Shown here: piece after piece, positions 61,860-64,000 of the stretch
Layout: the number at the start of each line of letters is the position of its first letter
How positions within the stretch are numbered: the stretch's first letter is position 1
NCBI RefSeq assembly: GCF_000769915.1
Contig: NZ_JRLV01000007.1
Location: 1 to 64,000, forward strand
Origin: Flavobacterium beibuense F44-8
GTDB lineage: Bacteria; Bacteroidota; Bacteroidia; Flavobacteriales; Flavobacteriaceae
Reading direction: 5' to 3'
DNA: 64,000 bases
Notes under the pieces: model-generated
The model's database searches: none
The model's input: the letters and a program-made list of their open reading frames with translations, nothing else
What the model was told of the DNA's origin: nothing
Position numbers and translations under genes: made by a program

Positions 61860-62216
61860 ATGGAAATAAATTGGGATAGCCAGTCACTTTTAGTTTTAGG
61901 CATGTCGGGACTTGTATTCATTTTAGCGGGAGCAGTTATGTATATTTTTCCTCCCAAAAAAATCAATCACTTTTACGGTTACCGCACACCAAGATCAATG
62001 GCATCACAGGAGCGATGGGATTTTTCACAAAAATACTCTTCGGTGTTACTTATCATAAGCGGGGTTGTTTTGGTTCCGCTGGGAGTTATCATATCTTTAC
62101 TTCCTATCAGTCGAAATACTGATATCTTATTAAGCATCCCACTCCTACTGCTTTCAGTATTATTATTTTTTATTAAAACCGAACGCGAACTGAAAAAGCG
62201 TTTTGGTAAAAATTAA
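61860..62216 (+). CDS. SdpI-family membrane protein
   Basis: A 118-residue protein with three helices (about 10-30, 62-80, 88-108) and the family motif NHFYGYRTPRSMASQERWDF (36-55). In Bacillus SdpI gives immunity to a toxin; in Bacteroidetes the role of the short family is unknown, and no toxin gene is adjacent. The DUF1015 gene begins 11 nt downstream. Confidence 0.9.
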   Translation: MEINWDSQSLLVLGMSGLVFILAGAVMYIFPPKKINHFYGYRTPRSMASQERWDFSQKYSSVLLIISGVVLVPLGVIISLLPISRNTDILLSIPLLLLSVLLFFIKTERELKKRFGKN

Positions 62217-62227
62217 ACTTTACACAA

Positions 62228-63442
62228 TTGGCAAAAATAGTTCCGTTTAAAGCTGTGCGCCCTACGCGCGACAAGGTGAGTTTGGTTACATCGCGATCAT
62301 ACGAAGAGTATACTCCTGCCGAACTGGCATCACAGCTTGATTATAACCCTTTTTCGTTTTTACACATACTTAACCCTGCTTATGTAAACCTGCATAAAAT
62401 ATCTACCGCAACAAGATTTAAGGGGGTACAGTTAAAATATCAGGAGTTTAAGGAAGAAGATGTTTTTAAAAAGGAACCAAACCCTGTATTCTTTCTGTAT
62501 GAGATACAAAGTAAAAACAACACCTTTACGGGTATTATTGCAGGCACATCTATAGAAGATTACAAGAACAATGTGATAAAGAAACATGAAGATACGCTTG
62601 CCTATCGCGTAGAACTGTTTAAGGATTACCTACACCAAACAGGTTTTAATACCGAACCGGTGCTTATTACCTATCCGCAAAACAACGAACTACAGCAATG
62701 GATAGACAAACGCAAACAGAAAAGACCGCTATACCTGTTCTCATCTCTTAATAAAGACAAACACACCATTTGGCGTATTAAGGAAGATGAAGAGATACAG
62801 TGGGTACAGGAACAGTTTGAAAAAATGGGTAACCTGTACATTGCCGACGGACATCACCGTTCGGCTTCGGCAGAAATGCTGTATGATCAGGATAAAGATT
62901 CGGGCAATACAAACCTGAACCATTTTATGAGCTTCCTTATATGCGAAACCAATTTAAAGATATACGAATACAACCGCATAGTTAACGACCTTAACGGACT
63001 TACAAAACATGCTTTCCTTAAAGCTCTGGAAAAAGATTTCACGATAGTAAACAAAGACCAGGAGCTATGGAAACCAAAACAAAAATATCAGTTTGGTATG
63101 TACTTGGACGGTGATTTTTATGCCCTTACGTTAAAAAACACTAACTTTAATTCGGTTATGGATGGGCTTGACGCCCAGATTCTTTATACAAAAGTACTTA
63201 ACCCACTACTGGGAATTGGTGATTTACGTAACGATGAGCGCATTGCCTACATACCGGGCAGTAAACCTGTAACTGCCATTAAGGAAATGGTAGACGGGGG
63301 CGATTTTGAAGTGGGCTTTATGCTCTACCCTGCCTCTATAAACGAGATTAAGGAGCTGGCAGACAACAACCTAATTATGCCGCCAAAAAGCACATATATT
63401 GAACCAAAATTCAGGAGCGGACTTGTAGTGTATGAGATTTAA
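62228..63442 (+). CDS. DUF1015 family protein
   Basis: A 404-residue soluble protein starting at a TTG (MAKIVPFKAVRPTRDKV), the standard N-terminus of the family. NPFSFLHILNPAY and LYIADGHHRSASAEMLYDQD (about 200-220) are the conserved blocks, the latter with a DGHHR motif suggestive of a metal or phosphate site. Family function is unknown; in some genomes it is linked with serine biosynthesis, but no ser genes are seen here. It is likely cotranscribed with the SdpI gene (11-nt gap). Confidence 0.9.
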   Translation: MAKIVPFKAVRPTRDKVSLVTSRSYEEYTPAELASQLDYNPFSFLHILNPAYVNLHKISTATRFKGVQLKYQEFKEEDVFKKEPNPVFFLYEIQSKNNTFTGIIAGTSIEDYKNNVIKKHEDTLAYRVELFKDYLHQTGFNTEPVLITYPQNNELQQWIDKRKQKRPLYLFSSLNKDKHTIWRIKEDEEIQWVQEQFEKMGNLYIADGHHRSASAEMLYDQDKDSGNTNLNHFMSFLICETNLKIYEYNRIVNDLNGLTKHAFLKALEKDFTIVNKDQELWKPKQKYQFGMYLDGDFYALTLKNTNFNSVMDGLDAQILYTKVLNPLLGIGDLRNDERIAYIPGSKPVTAIKEMVDGGDFEVGFMLYPASINEIKELADNNLIMPPKSTYIEPKFRSGLVVYEI

Positions 63443-63492
63443 ATTTCATATCTTCATATAACACAAACAGTACTTTTCTTAGCAAATAGTAT

Positions 63493-63500
63493 TAAATTTG
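63493..63500 (+). promoter_or_regulatory. -7 promoter element of the YggS gene
   Basis: TAAATTTG matches the consensus exactly, 50 nt before the ATG at 63551. A -33 TTG is not evident at standard spacing. Confidence 0.45.
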
Positions 63501-63550
63501 TTATTCGGGACGATTCGTAAAATCAGCCCTAAATACCACAATTGAAAAAA

Positions 63551-64000
63551 ATGTCGATAAAAGAAAATTTACTTTCCATAAAAGAGGCCCTGCCACCACA
63601 TGTTACCCTTGTGGCAGTAAGCAAAACCAAACCCGTTAGCGACCTTATGGAAGCTTATGATGCCGGACAGCGTATTTTTGGCGAAAACAAAATACAGGAA
63701 ATGACCGATAAGCATGAGCAAATGCCTAAGGACATTGAATGGCATATGATAGGCCACGTACAAACCAATAAGGTAAAATACATGGCTCCGTTTGTTAGCC
63801 TAGTACATGGCGTGGACAGCCTTAAACTACTTAAAGAAATAAACAAACAGGCCAAAAAGAACAACAGGGTTATAAACTGCCTGCTGCAAATGCACATAGC
63901 CGAAGAGGATACCAAATTCGGGCTGTATGAAGCCGAACTTAACGAGATACTGGAGTCGGACGAATTTAAGCAAATGGAAAACATAAAAGTTGCCGGACTT
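63551..64000 (+). CDS. YggS-family PLP homeostasis protein (3' end beyond window)
   Basis: The first 150 residues of a protein of usual length about 220. LVAVSKTKP carries the PLP-binding lysine (Lys25). IFGENKIQEM and MIGHVQTNKVKYM are the family blocks. YggS/PLPBP binds pyridoxal phosphate without clear enzymatic activity and keeps PLP and amino acid pools balanced. The frame runs off the window end. Confidence 0.95.
   Translation, partial: MSIKENLLSIKEALPPHVTLVAVSKTKPVSDLMEAYDAGQRIFGENKIQEMTDKHEQMPKDIEWHMIGHVQTNKVKYMAPFVSLVHGVDSLKLLKEINKQAKKNNRVINCLLQMHIAEEDTKFGLYEAELNEILESDEFKQMENIKVAGL

Noticed and set aside
61860..62216. SdpI as immunity protein of a toxin system
   Set aside because: No SdpC-like toxin or regulator gene is adjacent. 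The gene sits beside DUF1015 and is probably a housekeeping family member.

Overview
The window is a 64 kb stretch of low-GC chromosome (roughly 37% by eye) that looks like a member of the Flavobacteriaceae, probably Flavobacterium or a close relative. Supporting signs are Bacteroidetes-type promoters (TTG, 17-23 nt, TAnnTTTG) in front of many genes, few Shine-Dalgarno sequences, many short lipoproteins with an S-C lipobox, bacillithiol (bshB1) and menaquinone genes, a FadN-type beta-oxidation operon, and families largely confined to this group (DUF4421, LETM1-related biofilm-associated protein). I see no rRNA operon, CRISPR array, prophage or transposase. One tRNA gene (His) is present.

Layout. 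0-4 kb: tRNA-His, bshB1, and an isochorismate synthase next to a hotdog thioesterase (menaquinone). 4-10.8 kb: secreted beta-helix and DUF1579 lipoproteins, lpxD, a NYN-LOTUS protein, small membrane proteins and a broken ORF. 10.9-14.6 kb: purL with a textbook promoter and terminator. 14.6-20.1 kb: an accessory zone of small lipoproteins and membrane proteins, a polysaccharide deacetylase, and a 0.75 kb block of non-coding repeats including two copies of a structured ~190 nt element. 20.6-24.4 kb: alcohol dehydrogenase and a two-gene lipoprotein operon bounded by near-identical terminators. 24.7-27.8 kb: an ECF sigma factor, a small partner protein and a ClpP paralogue in one likely operon, then a GH51 arabinofuranosidase. 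28-36.6 kb: an unknown lipoprotein with clan CD protease-like motifs, DUF4421, acyl-CoA ligase, small secreted proteins, KptA, and a tandem membrane-protein pair of which one copy is frameshifted in a T8 run. 36.7-43.4 kb: MarR regulator plus a complete beta-oxidation operon (fadN, thiolase, a four-helix-bundle gene wedged in, acyl-CoA dehydrogenase). 43.4-51 kb: envelope and stress-type genes, including a 53-residue lmo0937-type membrane protein and a two-lobed aspartic protease lipoprotein. 51-64 kb: GlxA-type regulator, an ABC ATPase with an unusual 549-residue membrane partner, smpB, pcm, a Gfo/Idh oxidoreductase, two tandem TonB-accessory-like secreted proteins, 3-hydroxybutyryl-CoA dehydrogenase, SdpI, DUF1015, and the 5' end of a YggS gene.

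How the genes fit together. Fatty acid breakdown is the clearest theme. The acyl-CoA ligase, the marR-fadN-fadA-fadE operon and the 3-hydroxybutyryl-CoA dehydrogenase give the full spiral. An inverted repeat TATGC-NN-GCATA lies on the -33 region of the marR promoter and recurs 6.7 kb away upstream of the ligase gene, which suggests a small MarR regulon. The ECF sigma/ClpP operon is the best candidate for an undescribed stress-response module, but its mechanism is inference. Six convergent gene pairs end within 3 nt of each other or overlap, so antisense 3' ends are common here.
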